DNA of 64,000 nt from Nelumbo lutea (lineage: Eukaryota > Streptophyta > Magnoliopsida > Proteales > Nelumbonaceae). The translations under genes were made by a program, and so were the position numbers. The notes under the pieces are model-generated. The model searched no databases. It was not told where the DNA came from and worked only from the letters and a program-made list of their open reading frames with translations. This document shows, one piece after another, positions 43,717 through 56,480 of the stretch (positions are counted from its first letter, which is position 1; every line of letters begins with the position of its first letter). The stretch is taken from contig JAKGHH010000001.1 of NCBI GenBank assembly GCA_022828595.1, positions 72,970,401 to 73,034,400 on the forward strand, given 5' to 3'.

Positions 43717-44378
43717 TGATGTGGTGTCGTCCGACTGCTCCCTGTTGGAGGTGATCTGGCTACCAACAACGATGGGAACTGAAGAACCTGCAAGAGATGA
43801 ATCATAAAACCCGGGGTGGCTTACTTGACGAGGTCACTCCGATGGTTAAGTTAGCACTTAGTAGTGAGCTCGAAGATGATATCAGATTATGAGAGAGCTA
43901 GAGAGCAGAGATTACACATTATATCGCCCCTGAGGGGTGAGGTCTTTATATATTAGAGTCCTTGCGGGTTTGGTGGAGTAGTTCCTGGTTCCCCACTGTG
44001 ATGGGATCTGTTTCTGTGTTAGGTGGGGATAACGCCACCAACCGGTAAGGTTGCCCATTTCCACTTGAAACGGGAATGGGTGAGCTAGTATAGCCGTTAC
44101 AAGGCACGATCCCGTAAGACGCGGGGTACGGTGGTGAGCTCCTTGGAATTACCAAGCGGCAATTGGTCAGCATTGCCTGAACTCGTGCTCATTAGACCCG
44201 ACCTGATATGAATGCCAAAATGTCTTGGGACTGAGGTGGTCCTGATATAACCTTACACATAAGATATACCTGTCCCGAGATGGACTTGTCCCAAGGTGGT
44301 CTAGTTATCCGAGCTCGATCCATTGCAGACTTGGTGTGTCAGAGTGAAGTATCGGCTTGCTAGTTTAGGTCGTGTCCA
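43717..44378 (-). repeat. 5' LTR of copy B, truncated
   Basis: Aligns with 33303-33963 over its whole length with scattered substitutions. It stops at TCGTGTCCA (44378), so the first ~40 bp of the LTR in element orientation are missing. Confidence 0.85.
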
Positions 44379-45949
44379 ACGCTGTTTTACTCTCAAGTGC
44401 TCTTACTATTATTACCTTGTGAGCTCTGCGCTGTGCCCCAACAGAATCTCTCGCCATTTCAAGTTTCAACTGCAACTTTGGTTTCTTTGTCTGTATGGTG
44501 TGGATTGTGGACTAGAATTCTGGAAACAAATTAATACAACAGTATTAATTCTCTGAGCGTTAGATGCAAACGAGGTAACAACCGGCCATTTATTTCCTTA
44601 TAATAGGAAGGGAAAACAATTGAAACATGGTCCCTGTCCCCCACTAAAAAAAATCAAATCATCAACCAAAATGGTTTTTGGACTTTCTTGTATCGATTCA
44701 TTACTGTGATTCTGTGAATGAAGTACATTCTTTCCACCGTTTTTCCCATGTGACTCCCTTTTTTGCTTCCTTTCGGTTGTTTGCTTCGTATCCAGCCCTA
44801 TTTGTTAAGGGGATCACCGGATCAGTACAATAATTTACTCGCATGGTTGATTGATTTGTCCTGGCCCCACTAAACCTTTGCCAACATTCTGAGCTGTCTT
44901 TCTTGGGGAACGACGGAACACGTCACAATGAGCAATGATTGGGTAACGTAGGCTGTTCGATCCAATATGGCCAAACTCTTCGTTTCGTGATATATCAGAA
45001 CCGTTGATATGGAAGCACGTTCTCCTATTATATGATTATATCATGGGTTTGTACGAGACCGGATCTGCTCCTGACACGTCACACGCAATTCAAGAAAAAT
45101 TTAAATGATTGGGAGGTGTCATCCCAAATCAGATTATTGTAGCTATTGTATAACTCAATCATTCTCAAGTTGTGATTAGCAACTTGTGATGGAAACAAGG
45201 GACACTGGTTAGAGAGTATTCCAATTCAATATCACACCGTATATATTTTGATCACCTACATCAGCAATATTTCAATTTAGTCGGAGGGTGATAAAAATTT
45301 ATTCTCAAGGATTTGTGCCAAGCACCCTAAGTGTGATCCTAGTTACACTTTTAAATTGGACAATAAAAGTCATTCAGAATATATGAATACTGAAAAATCC
45401 AATTTCAAAATGCATGTTTCAGCGAAACTTGTGCACTGACCATGTAATCAAGCATCTCAGGGCGAATTTCATCTCTCGCTTTCCACCCTAAAATGATGCA
45501 AAATATTAATTTAGTAGTGTAGTGAAGACATTCACCATTGCCTAATTAAATTAGCTCTTTTAGTTGAGGCATTGAATTGGCAATAACAATTATGTTACTC
45601 AAGCAGAGACCTATCAAAGCCACCAAAAAAGCACTTGTTCCTTTTCAAAAAGTCTAGAGAGATTAAGCCCTTATGATAGTGCGATTATGTCGAAAGCATT
45701 CAAGACTAATGGTTTCCGCTTTTTTGGTTCCTTTTGCTCCGATGCTATGTCATCCTGCTACGGAAAAGCAGGTCATGCTTCATCATATTCTTGTTTTTGA
45801 ATGAACCAACAGTTGAACACTTAGAGACATGCTAGTTTGGTTGGAAATTTAAGATGAAACCAATCTCACATAAACCAACAATTATTTTAGTTATTTCTAA
45901 CCTTGCATTACCTAACTAACAACTTAGATAATCCAATAGTGGTTACAAG
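44379..45949. other. intergenic, no gene recognised
   Basis: No certain feature. On the minus strand around 45480-45430 an open stretch after TTTTAG reads 'WKARDEIRPEMLDYM' and could be an exon relic, but I do not recognise the family. Confidence 0.4.
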
Positions 45950-46786
45950 TAGGGGTGCTCACGATTTAGTTAGGTAATTTTCTGGATCGAACCGATAGAT
46001 TTAATTTTTACATTCAACCGAACTGATACAACCGGTTAATCGATCTACCGATTAACCAGTGGACTGGTTAACCACGGTTCGGTTTTTTGGTTTTTTATAC
46101 TCTTAAAATAAAAAAAAAAGAAAAGAAAAACTGAGAGGCAAATCGGTCGAAGGGCGAAGCGCCAAAGCCTAGAGAGAGTCCGAGAGGCGAGAGAGAGAGC
46201 TCAGAGAGAAACTGAGAGGTGAGAGAGAGAGAGAGAGTTCAGAGAAAGACTAAGAGGCAAGAGAGAGATAGCTCAGAGAGACTGAGAAGCGAGAGAAAGA
46301 GAGAGAGTCCAAAGAAACTGAGGTGAGAGAAAGAATTCAGAGAGAGACTGAGAGGAGAGGCGAGAGAGAGAGAGAGAGAGAATTCAGAGAGAGACTAAGC
46401 AGCGAAAGAGAGAGAGAGAGAGAGGAAGTATGAGAGGGAGAGTCCGAGAGGGAGGGAAAGAAAAACGCTATCAAACTTGTCTCAGAGAGACTGAGAGGCC
46501 AGCGGATGTCAGTTTATCAGGCGATTCAGACTGGCAGCCAGCAGGTGCCAGACTGGCGAACCTGTCTCAGCTCTCAGTTCGGCAGTCTAAACACTCTTAA
46601 ATTATCGAATGTTTTTATTTATTTTTTTAAATAAAATATAATATTATATATATAAAAATATATACCAATCGGCAGTCGGTTCGGTTAACTGCCAGATTTT
46701 TTAAATGGTTAATCGAAACCGAACTGAAATTTTCAGTTTTTTGAAAATATCGAACCGAAACCGAACCAATCGATTTCTCACCCCTA
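45950..46786. mobile_element. non-autonomous hAT element, 837 bp
   Basis: Ends TAGGGGTG...CACCCCTA with a perfect 8-bp target duplication GTTACAAG (45942-45949 and 46787-46794). Both subterminal regions carry inverted CGGTTCGG/CCGAACCG-type motifs and TTAACCGG/CGGTTAA motifs. The centre, about 46130-46500, is a GAGAGA-rich purine tract in which GAGAGACTGAGAGG recurs. There is no transposase, so mobilisation would depend on an hAT transposase elsewhere. Confidence 0.85.
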
Positions 46787-46794
46787 GTTACAAG

Positions 46795-47780
46795 AAACAG
46801 TATAATAGCAGATTGATTACAAAAGGTTGATTTAAAATGAAGACAGTTCGTTACCGTCTGGTGTGATTAAGCTCTAAGTCTTCAAAACATTTGAAGTCCA
46901 AGTTAATCTTCATGGAGATTCCGTTTTCTTTTTGAAAACCATCAAGATGGTTGTTGTTCATAGATCAGATTGCATTAAGCTAATCCTAGAAGATGAATTA
47001 CATATAACCCCTGCTATTTTATAGGATCTGATCCATATAACTACATGACAATATTCTTAAAGTGCAGGCATGAAGTGAGGTGCTAGGATCTACTAGTGCA
47101 TGAGACGTAAGCCTTGTCAGTTTCATTATTTCAAGAAAGAACATGAACTAAGATGAGAGGTAAAGTGTAGAATTGTGCAATATAAGGGCTACAACTGAAT
47201 TGAAACTTGTCTTTTGTAAATGGGCTGAGGATGGTATCTAATAGCAAATGTGATGATTCAAATCAAATTAATACAAAATACGTACTGAGAACTACCTACG
47301 AGCCAATAGATCATCCAAAATAAGGGCATGGCTAAAGCTAATAGGCAGAATAGATTATGTCCAGTATTTACATTTATTAGATATATGTACACAAAACCTT
47401 AAAGATACTTACACTTGAATTGTTGAAGAATAAATCAGTTTCACTTGAGACCACAACCTTTTGATCCTCAAATGTGACAGGTTTGTAACCTTTCTTCAAC
47501 CACGAGCACTTCAAAATATGGGAGATGGAAATCCTCTAAAAGAAGAGAATAGAGAATTTCAGAATCCATTTAAACAAAGAGACACTTGATTAAATAGGCC
47601 TATCATATGAGGTGTTGAAAAGAAACTGGCACACATGTTTGGACCTAAACCATTAGGTCTTATCATCGATGAAATTAAACAATTTCATATCTAGACTATT
47701 TATTGGACCTATCGATGAAATTAAATAGGTCTATCATGGGTATTCTATTTGAAAATTTTCATCAAGTTTGTTTCATAGGA
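46795..47780. other. mostly unassigned; possible minus-strand exon relic
   Basis: A minus-strand open stretch near 47530-47420 reads 'LKKGYKPVTFEDQKVVVSSETDLFF'. It may be part of a gene fragment that includes the kinase relic at 47790-48290, but the match was not recognised. Confidence 0.3.
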
Positions 47781-47789
47781 GGAAGACAT

Positions 47790-48290
47790 CTCTTTTCCAA
47801 TTCAAAAAATATGGATTGAGATTGTGCCTTGGGTCAGTAGTACTCCCTTGTCTTTCCTTGTAAAAAGTAGTTCTATGAATACGACACCAAACACATACAT
47901 CGACTTTGCCATACATGAAGTATTCAAGAGCCAAAAACCTGACACAAAAGAATTTGACAACTTAATCTCAACGCAGTTTAGCCAATAAAGTAATTAGAGC
48001 TAGAAAAGATGCATACCCAAAAGTTCTTGCAACATCATTGTAAGTTATATGGGATGGCAAGGACGAAGCCCACTTAGCAAGTCCGAAACTTGAGATCTGA
48101 TGAAGAAAAACCCAAGGGCAACATGAATAAATTAGTGGCATATACAAATAAAGTTACTGTAGAGAATTTATAAATAGATCTTAAAAGAAAATCACATGTG
48201 GGTTAAAAACATCAGAAAGAAGAATATTAGATGATTTTACATCCCTATGAATCATGGGTTGATCACTTTGGAGGAAGGGGAAATCCATCA
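47790..48290 (-). pseudogene. receptor-like cytoplasmic kinase fragment (pseudogene)
   Basis: Three kinase exons are readable on the minus strand. Exon a (about 48276-48197): 'QPMIHRDVKSSNILLSD', the catalytic loop. Exon b (about 48101-48018): 'ISSFGLAKWASSLPSHITYN', where the Mg-binding DFG triplet is SFG. Exon c (from about 47945): 'FLALEYFMYGKVDV', where the APE triplet is ALE, followed by a 2-bp deletion and a shifted 'GVVFIELLFTRK'. Intron borders still look functional (CATCAG before b, GTATGC after b, GTGTCAG before c). The wording fits the plant kinases with a USPA-like N-terminus (HRDVKSSNILLSD...DFGLAKWAS). The N-lobe is not found; a copia LTR lies just upstream. Confidence 0.7.
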
Positions 48291-48536
48291 TATGGATGGT
48301 CAAACCATGCAAGATGGTTGGGCAAAATTTCAAAAATTCTCTTTTACCCTTTCGGGAATCGTATTCCTGGTTTTAGAAAAACTGTATTTTTTAAGAATCG
48401 TTCTTGCACCATACTAGACCAAATATGGAACCAAAAGGAAGGGAGAAGTATACCTGATACGGAATCCACAAGTGTAGCTCCCAAAGTGGTAGTTCACGCC
48501 CAAAGAGGGTACCAAAACTAGCTTCCACTGAAAATG

Positions 48537-49419
48537 GTGTAGCTTAGGTTGGAGCCGGTTCAGCAACACAATCCTTCAACAAAAATTGTAATCCAATAGC
48601 TTGGATCGAGTAAGGGAGTGAGCATAAATTGAATCTGATTTTTCTTGTAAAAATTAGAAACCAAGACTGATCAAGATCAATCACAAGATGGAGAATGAAC
48701 TAGGGTTTTGGGCGACAAGAGCAGAAGGAGAGAATTGATAGCAGATGTATTGTAACTAGAGCAGTTCGCCCTCCTCCTTTAATAAGCCTTGAGGATCAAC
48801 ACTCCTAATTCTATTAGGAGGAGTCTAATCCAAATATTTATTTGGATCTAGACTCTTTAAGTGGACAAGACTTATCCTCTTATCTAAATTGCTGATCCAA
48901 ACCCATATCCATACCCATATTCGCCCATGTCACATGATTGCTTAAGCTATCATGTGACTACTTGATTAATCTAATTAATCATGGACTTTAGGCCCATTAA
49001 GAAAGTGGCTCACAACCTTAGATAGTTGCTGGCCCATTTGGCTCTCTTTGTATGGTGTGGGACCCCGACAATGATCTCACATAAGCCCATATGGGTTTGG
49101 CCCAGCTTCTGTGAAAAAGCCTGGCTGAATTCACTGTCAAGTATAATGAACCCCTGAGTCCATCAATATGGGCTCTTAATGGGCCCAACATTTACACTAA
49201 ATGATCATTGAGTTCAGCCATCCTATTAAGGCATAAGGACAATGGACTTAAGTGAGATATTACCCATCAGGTAAAACAACCCTAAATGGTCTCTTACACT
49301 TAACCTCTTAGCCCTTAATGATCAACCATTACCCAATAGGGAAGGTCCTCTCCCCTGACTACAAGGTGAAGTGTTGCACTCTCTGCTCGGAAGGGTCCTG
49401 GGAATTAAAACCTTTTGCA

Positions 49420-49496
<77 letters not shown>

Positions 49497-50146
49497 TATC
49501 ATATCATATCATATAAATATATTTTGCAAAACAAATCTCAAACATGTTTGAAATTGACTGTTGACAGTTTTGGTTTCCATTAGAGAGTGTGCAATCCCGA
49601 CCATTCACTTTGTCCGACAAAGGGGCTAATCCTGTCACTATGATCACTCACTCGAGTGAATTCTCAAACTGCCCCAACATACCCAGGTTTTGACCTCCAA
49701 AGGATCTCACTGATTAGCATATCAAAGATAGCCCAATCTGAAACCCAGTGCAATACCATAATCGAGTCTAGGGGTTATGTGTAATTTTTCAGTTTTGCCC
49801 GCCAGTGTCCAAGGTCTAGGGCATAATTAAGAAATGGTCTGGGTTTAGTGATTTGAACAAACACACACTACATGTGCTTTGGGTCCAAACCTGACAGTTG
49901 AGATAGGCTGCCACAACCTTTTTGGCAGCACACCAATGTTAGCCTTGGCAGGATAAACTTCCCCAAGTCTATCCAACGGTTAGGAATATTCTAAACTAAC
50001 ATAAGTCTCATAAGTGTCCAGTTTAAGGGTAATTACACAGAAACACACCAATTATAACACGAATCAATTATGTGCTTTTATTCATTTTACAATAAATGCA
50101 TCAGTACATCAATCTGATTGGAGCTAAGGGCATACACTGTCTAACA
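48537..50146 (-). repeat. 3' LTR of the minus-strand copia element (approximate)
   Basis: In element orientation starts TGTTAGACAGTG at 50146, right after a decayed polypurine tract. The other end is set near 48537 (GCTACA in element orientation) by its TG...CA form and by the switch to unrelated sequence, and is uncertain. It contains an AT microsatellite at 49422-49494 followed by ATATC repeats to about 49515. Confidence 0.55.
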
Positions 50147-50160
50147 GCTCATACTTGCAC

Positions 50161-52383
50161 TTAGGTCCAATCAGGTACAAGTCTAAGTCCCATATTGTCC
50201 ACGTGCTTCTCAAACACTTTCTGTGTCAGTGGCTTAGTTAATAGGTCTGCCACATTCTTCACTAATGCTACTTTCTGAATCTGGACGTCTCCTCTACCAA
50301 TAATCTCCCGTAGATTCAGTGTTGTCACACAACAGTGGAATGGGTGATATGGTAGGATTCCAAATTTCAAGATGAACAACTTCATTCATTAGGCAGCTTC
50401 ACTTACGGTAATGTGCTTGGCTTGGGTCGTTGACTATTTTTCTTACTACATAGAACCCCATCGTGAATATGTAACCAGATGTAGACTTTCTATCATCTAT
50501 GTCTGACTAGAATTCGACATTAGTATACCTGACGATCTATAGTGAACTACCATCGAATACAAGACAAAACTCTTTTATCCTCCAAAGGCATTTGAGTATG
50601 TTCTTTACAACCATCATATGCTCCTATCCTAGGTTTGATTGGTATCTATTTACTACACTCACAACCTGAACAATGTATGGTCGAGTGTGCAACATGGCAT
50701 ACATGATGCTTCCTACAACAGAGGCATAAGAAACCTTTCTCATGCCCTCAATCTCCTTAGGGGTCTTGGGAGACATACCCTTGGAGAGAGTGACTCTGTG
50801 TTTGAAAGGGACAAATCCCTTCTTGGAGTTCTCCATGTTGTATCTGATGACAATCTTGACAATGTAGGGTTGGTTGGGATAATCCTATTATTCTCTTCGA
50901 CCTATCTCTATAGAGTCGAAGTCCCAAGATGTAGGAGGCTTCTTCAAAATCTTTCATGGAGAATTGCTACAAAAGCCATACATTTACCGTAGTCAACATT
51001 TCTACATCATTCCCAATGAGCAGTATGTCGTCTACATACAGAACAAAGAACACAATCTTATCTTCCATCGATTTTCTGTAAACACAGGGCTCATCCAGAT
51101 TCTACTCAAATTCAAACTGTTTAACCGTAGAGTCAAATCGGATGTTCCAACTTCTTGAAACTTGCTTTAATCTAAAGATGGATCTGTTAAGTTTACACAC
51201 CATGTGTTCTTGACCAGTAGCAATAAAAACTTGCGACTGCTGCATATAGATATCTTCAGTAAGATCTCCATTCAGGAATGCGATATTGACATCCATATGC
51301 CAAATCTCGTAATCATAGTGTGTTGCTACAACTAACAGGATCTATATGGATTTAAACATGGCGACTAGTGAAAGGGTTTCCTCATAATAGACTCCCTCTT
51401 TTTAAGTATACCCTTTTGTTACAAGACGAGTTTTATAGGTCTCAACCTTTTCATTAGGACCCTTTCTTCCTCTTATAGATACATTTGCAACAAATTGCTT
51501 TTACCCTAGGGGTGGGTGTACGAGAGTCCAGACTCTATTGGTTTTCATTGAATCTATCTAGACTTTCATGGAATTTATCCACTTCGAGGAATCTATGTCC
51601 AATAGAGCTTCCGCATAAGTCATGGGATCTTCCTCACTGATCATGGCTTTCATCAAATAACTTTCTTGATCATAGCCATAATGAATTAGAGGCCTAGATA
51701 CCCAGACAGATCTTCTAAGTTGGGTATTATCTAGAACCTATGGGACATTTTTGATGATAATTGTTCAAGATGTAATCTTCTTTCAAGAAGTAGGCATTTC
51801 AATTACAAAACACTTTTTGCTCTCTTGGATCATAGAATAGATATTCTACAAAGCCTTTGGGGTAACCTACAAATAGCCAACAATTGGTCTTGGATTCCAA
51901 TTTGTCTGCACTTAATCTTTTAACATGTGTTGGACAGCCCCAAATCTTCAAGTTTCTTACAAATAGGCAACGTAGTCTCCAATGCGTGTTACCAAAATAA
52001 TATAGATAGTTCTGAATGTATGAGGAGTGATCAAACCATATCTAATAAAGTCCGGTTTCTCTTCTTCGACACACTGTTTAATTATGGTGTGGCAAGAAGA
52101 GGCAATTAATCTCATTATTCTTAAGGTAGTTCTTGAATTCGTCGGAGAGATATTCACCTCCTCAATCTAATCGAAGGGCTTTGATCTGTCTCCCAAACTA
52201 TTTCTCGATTTTTTGTCTGAACTCCTTGAACTTTTCAAAGGATTTGGAATTATGTCTCATTAGGTACACATAACCATACCGAGAATAATCATCGGTGAAA
52301 ATTATGAAATAACAGTGTTGGTTCCGTGTCCTAACATTCATGGGACCACATACATCAATATGAATCAGGTCAAGCATGCCCAT
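50161..52383 (-). pseudogene. copia integrase, reverse transcriptase and RNase H remnants
   Basis: Integrase: zinc-region end 'PTCEHCL' and core 'LDLIHIDVCGPMNV' with 'FIIFTDDYSRYGYVY' (52480-52198). RT: 'MDVNIAFLNGDLTEDIYM' (51296), 'FVLYVDDILLIGND' with both catalytic Asp (about 51035), and 'YILGLRLYRDRSKRIIGLSQ'. RNase H tail: 'KNVADLLTKPLTQKVFEKHV' (to 50161). Multiple stops and shifts separate these blocks. Confidence 0.82.
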
Positions 52384-52869
52384 AGATCTTTCAGGCTTTC
52401 CCGTAAATGGCCATTTCGTTATCTTATGCTAAAGGCAATGTTCACAAGTTGGAGGATCTTCTACAGTTAGAAAATCCAAAGGATCATCATTTACCAATCA
52501 CGTGGGATTAAGCACATCATGTGTTCTTTTCTTGGGGTTAAGATCCGAGGTAGTTTCGGTTATGTTCATTTCCAAAGAAGGATGGAGGACATAGAGACAA
52601 TTTCAAGTTCTCTGTGAATAAGGAATTTGTTACTCAATTTGATAGTAATCGTATTACTAAATAGAATAGAATAACTTATACAGTTTTGAAACTGAAATCA
52701 AATTTCTTCTTAGTAATGGAACATAAAGACAATATTTAAGTGTTACAATTCATTCTCTGAAAATTAAATCTACAGTTCCTATAGTTGTAGTTGCAACTAT
52801 TGTAGAAGTCCTTAAGTAAAGGACCACCCCGTCATCACTCAGCCTTCTGCTTTCTCTGAACACTTACAA

Positions 52870-53410
52870 TGTATTACATGCATGACTAAAAGCCCTAGAG
52901 TCAATATACCAGGATGTAGAAGTGACCAACAAATTGGTCTCTTTGACAAGAGATTCGAAATTACCTTCTTTGTTTTTAAATTCTAGATACTGAGGTTAGT
53001 TCCTCTTCCAATGTTCGGTTTGTTTGCAGAAGTGACATTCATTTGATGCTTTGTCTTTTTTCTGTTTTTTTCGGATTGCTCGCTTTCTTTTGAGGCCTCT
53101 TCTTGCTCTTCATTTTCATTTTTCCAGATTTTTCACTTTCCATAAGCATGGCTATCAGTTTGTCATTCTTTATCAGTTTTTCGGCCCTCAACAACATATT
53201 ATTGAGTTCCTGAAGGCTAATCTTTAGCTTATTCATGTTGTAATTCATGACAAGCTGATTGATGGAGGGAGACAGAGATTTTAGAATGACATCAAATTTG
53301 GTGTCATCGTCTAGCTAGGATCCAGGAGCCTGTAGTTTGTTAATATACTCCATCATCCACATGGTGTCATCGTCTAGCTAGGATCCAAGAACCTCTAGTT
53401 TGTTAATTCA
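52870..53410 (-). pseudogene. copia gag and protease remnants
   Basis: Gag part 'MNYNMNKLKISLQELNNML' (53248 downward) with a Lys-rich stretch; a zinc knuckle CHFCKQTEHWKRN in which the last Cys is Asn; and a protease region 'WYIDSRAFSHACNT' where the family has Asp-Ser-Gly-Ala, so the catalytic triad is damaged. A ~50-bp direct repeat with the core GTGTCATCGTCTAGCTAGGA occurs at about 53301 and 53365. Confidence 0.75.
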
Positions 53411-53595
53411 TGACAAGCTGATTGAGAGTAGAATGCTTCAACCACGCCTCTTATATTGTTGAAAATTTTTGAATGTTTAAATGAAGTTGCTTGAACATCC
53501 ACCTGAAAGAGTGGAAGTGTGTAGTTGGAGGATAAAGAAAAACAAAGCACCACCTTATGGGCCAGGCGATAGTAGGCATGCACGTTAGGTAAGTA

Positions 53596-53919
53596 CAATG
53601 AGTGAAAACGTAATATCTGTGTGACACATGTTCCAGTTAATATGTCTTTCATCCAAATTTTTTTGTTCCGTTAGGCAAGAATTATCCATTATTTTATTAT
53701 CTTTGTCAAAATAATTAAAAATAAAAAACAATAAAAATAGAAAACGTAAATGAGTCCCAACTCCCAACACTTTTAGGTTTTCCTTTTTCATTAATTTTAA
53801 TGATTTTATCAAGGATAATCAAATAATAGATAATTTTTGTCTAATTGAACAAAAAAGTTTAGATAAAAGACACATTAAATGGGACATGTATCACACAACT
53901 ATTATATGCTCACTCATTG
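53596..53919. mobile_element. fold-back element with ~150-bp inverted arms
   Basis: The left arm from CAATGAGTG (53596) is the imperfect inverse of the right arm ending CACTCATTG (53919). Shared ordered blocks: GTGTGA.ACATGT, TTAAT.TGTCTTT.ATC, TTTTTTGTTC, AATTATC.ATTATTT. The centre is an A-rich loop around 53715-53760. The homology may extend about 15 bp further out (ACGTTA). Non-coding, MITE-like; no target duplication determined. Confidence 0.7.
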
Positions 53920-55775
53920 TGGTTAATTAACGTACTTACTACATCTGTACCCTACCTTATACCTATTACGTACGCTACTACTCACTCTTGTTTTCTACCA
54001 ACTTTCACCGCAAGCTCTTGACCTCCCCCTCTAGCTCCTCCTTCCCGTCACCTGTTTGAATTGTACAACAGAAATTTCACCCTTGCGGAAGAATTCCAAT
54101 GCTTTTTGACTGATTCTATAGATGTCACAGTAGGTGCCGTGATCTGATCTCCAAGTTATATCTTCAACATCACTCCTTGTTGCCGAATCGAGCAGCAACA
54201 CTTTGTATTAACGCATATATTATTTACCTTGTTGGCTTCGCGTTCACAACATCATGTGAAAAATCTGATTTATTTTTTTCTTTACACTGCCATCATTTAG
54301 GTGCAGTTTGATTTGTGATAATAGGGGTTTAGAATTGGATTATCATTTTAATTACAACTGTTTGGTTAGATGGAATTAGAATTTTAATTACAACTATAGA
54401 AATCAAATATTCTAATTCTAATTCCAAAAAATTTCAATTCCGATTCTGACTGAACACCAAATGGACTCTTAATAAACTAAAAAAGAAAAGACTGTTGAAA
54501 ATTAGATTGTATTAGTTAATAAATCAATATTTAACTAAAAAGTTGTCATTTTGCTTGCTTAATGGCAAACTTCCTAGATTGACAGAATTAATTTGATTGG
54601 GAATAAACATGGCGACGACTCAGGACTCACGAGTCACGACAGTGTTTGCTCAACTCCATTTGAAAGTTAAAACTCCTTTTTATTAACCTAAATTTGAATA
54701 AGACATTTAAGTAAGTAGAGGTTGGCAGGTTAGTGTTGAATTGAAGAGAAAGCATACAATATACAGATGAGAGGCCGACCAACGCATGTTGAAGAATTTG
54801 TGAGAGGTAGCGCGCGGGGTAGGTCATGTCATATTGTCATGGGTGAGGACTGAGGTGAGACCTGCAGCCAGCAAGGGAGCTAACAACGGTAGCTGCGCGC
54901 TTTATTTTGTGATTTGCTCCCTCCTCCATTCCTCCACTCCACATGGAGACGTGAGTAGCTCTTCCAGCATGTTACGTTTGCAGCTGCAGGCGAAGCAATA
55001 ATAAAGAGCAAACAAACATTCACTACTACTACGCTTCTTCTTTCATCACTGTTCACATTAAGTAATAATAACTTTAATTAGCAGAAAAATAATTAATGCT
55101 GCAAGCAATTGCTATTTTTGCTAACCAACCAAGAGTAGGAAGTTTCACGACAATACAAAATTACAATACAGGACAGAGTCGCAATATAAATATATAATGC
55201 TCTGGTTTGTATCTCTAGGCTCTACCTACTACATTCATCTGGCAATGCATGCATGCATGTGATGTGGTGCTTAAAATTTGTGAATACCACGAGGATATGG
55301 GCATGGATGCCACCTGGCTAGCCAGCACGTACTGGCACCACCCGATTCTAACATCATCATCATCATGGTCCCCTCTCCCCCTGTTGCCAAAGTGCCTACC
55401 GGCGGAGGTCGTTTCTTACTGTTTCTCTTTTATATATATATATATATATGTATTATGTATAACAGAGCAAAGACTTTGATGGCTATGGTATCCACGCGGT
55501 CTCACAATAATAAATAAATGAAAGCTCTGTCCCTAGCCATCAAGGCGAGTCTCCTTAATTTTACCTGGACATGTCCAGAGTGATAGCATAAATCCATTAT
55601 ATTATTATTATTTTTTTACAAAATAAGCTCAATTTTAACCTGCACCGGCTCTGCCATTTGACATTTCTTCACCTCAAACTCACCATCATGTGCTTGATAT
55701 AAGAAATAAAAAAATTGCTATTGTATTTCCAAGGTGAAAAAACGAAGCTTCAACAATAACAAGAACAAGAACAAC

Positions 55776-55817
<42 letters not shown>

Positions 55818-55898
55818 TGATAATGAAGTAATTTTAAAAAATTATCATTTAAAGAATTAATACTAATTATTTAATTATTTAATTATTAATGACATACT
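53920..55898. other. intergenic, no gene recognised
   Basis: Possible decayed MITE at about 54300-54470 (GTGCAGTTTGATTTG against an inverse-like CACCAAATGGACTC). A GCAT tandem sits near 55245, a TA run at about 55430-55448 and an AAT run at about 55776-55816. Confidence 0.45.
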
Positions 55899-56480
55899 AT
55901 TTAGAATTAGAAGTGTAAATTGAGTTGTAATGGGCCAGCGTGGTGTTGACAGGCTATCGTGTTGGTATGCGGGCCAGGCCATAAGTTGCAGGCCATGTTG
56001 TGGGCCTGGGCCATGCCGGATTGGGCTATGGTCTAGGCCTTGGCCTAGGCCAAAATGAGTCAAAAAGGCCTAGACTATTTTTTTGCCAAGTAAAACTAAA
56101 ATACTTTATTAAAAAAATAACAAATAATTTAAATGAAATTGAAAACAATTACTCTATCTCCTAGACTTTAATCATCTACTTCATCGGGTGTAGTAGTTTC
56201 ATGTTCTCCTTTGTCTTGTAATTTATTCTCACCATCCAAGAAATCTTTAAAGTAGATCCCTTTTTCCTTGTTTCTCATAGAAGAACAAATATTTTCCCAA
56301 GTTTCCAGTATCACCCTTGCTACCGAAGCTTAAGTCAATCCTACATTTTTAGCAAATGCCTCTTTTTCCCTTCCCCTCAAAATCCTCTATTTTAAATATT
56401 TTCCAAATCGGGCTAGTGAACTTACTATTGAGGAATTGGTTTTAGGAGGAGGAGCCAGCCATTTTTTATTCTAAAAAAAA
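55899..56480 (-). mobile_element. hAT-like remnant with possible transposase N-terminus
   Basis: The left part (55925-56070) is rich in GGCCTGGGCC/GGCCTAGGCC motifs typical of subterminal regions of plant hAT elements. On the minus strand near 56470-56380 a broken frame reads 'NSKFTSPIWKIFKIEDF', similar in layout to the BED-finger start of hAT transposases (W-x-x-F), but the finger cysteines are not found. Weak evidence; a chance resemblance is possible. Confidence 0.3.

Larger units (their letters stand above)
33303..44378 (-). mobile_element. Tat-lineage (Retand-like) Ty3/gypsy element, copy B, interrupted
   Basis: A minus-strand element. From right to left: truncated 5' LTR (44378-43717), primer-site region, gag fragments (about 43640-41590), protease and reverse transcriptase (about 41590-40165), then a chromodomain gypsy insertion, then the antisense aORF (34443-35480, plus strand), polypurine tract and 3' LTR (34003-33303). 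RNase H and integrase are missing where the chromodomain element sits. The last ~40 bp of the 5' LTR are gone and no target duplication is seen, so the outer end was lost. Many stops and frame breaks make it inactive. Confidence 0.85.
48537..53410 (-). mobile_element. decayed Ty1/copia element on the minus strand
   Basis: From right to left: gag remnant, protease, integrase, reverse transcriptase and RNase H remnants, polypurine-like sequence, 3' LTR. Every domain is broken. The 5' LTR is not found to the right of gag, where a fold-back element begins. It is an unrelated copia lineage to the one at 19373, older and more damaged. Confidence 0.8.

Noticed and set aside
49318..49583. Ile-Tyr repeat frames
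   Set aside because: Product of the AT microsatellite at 49422-49494 inside an LTR.
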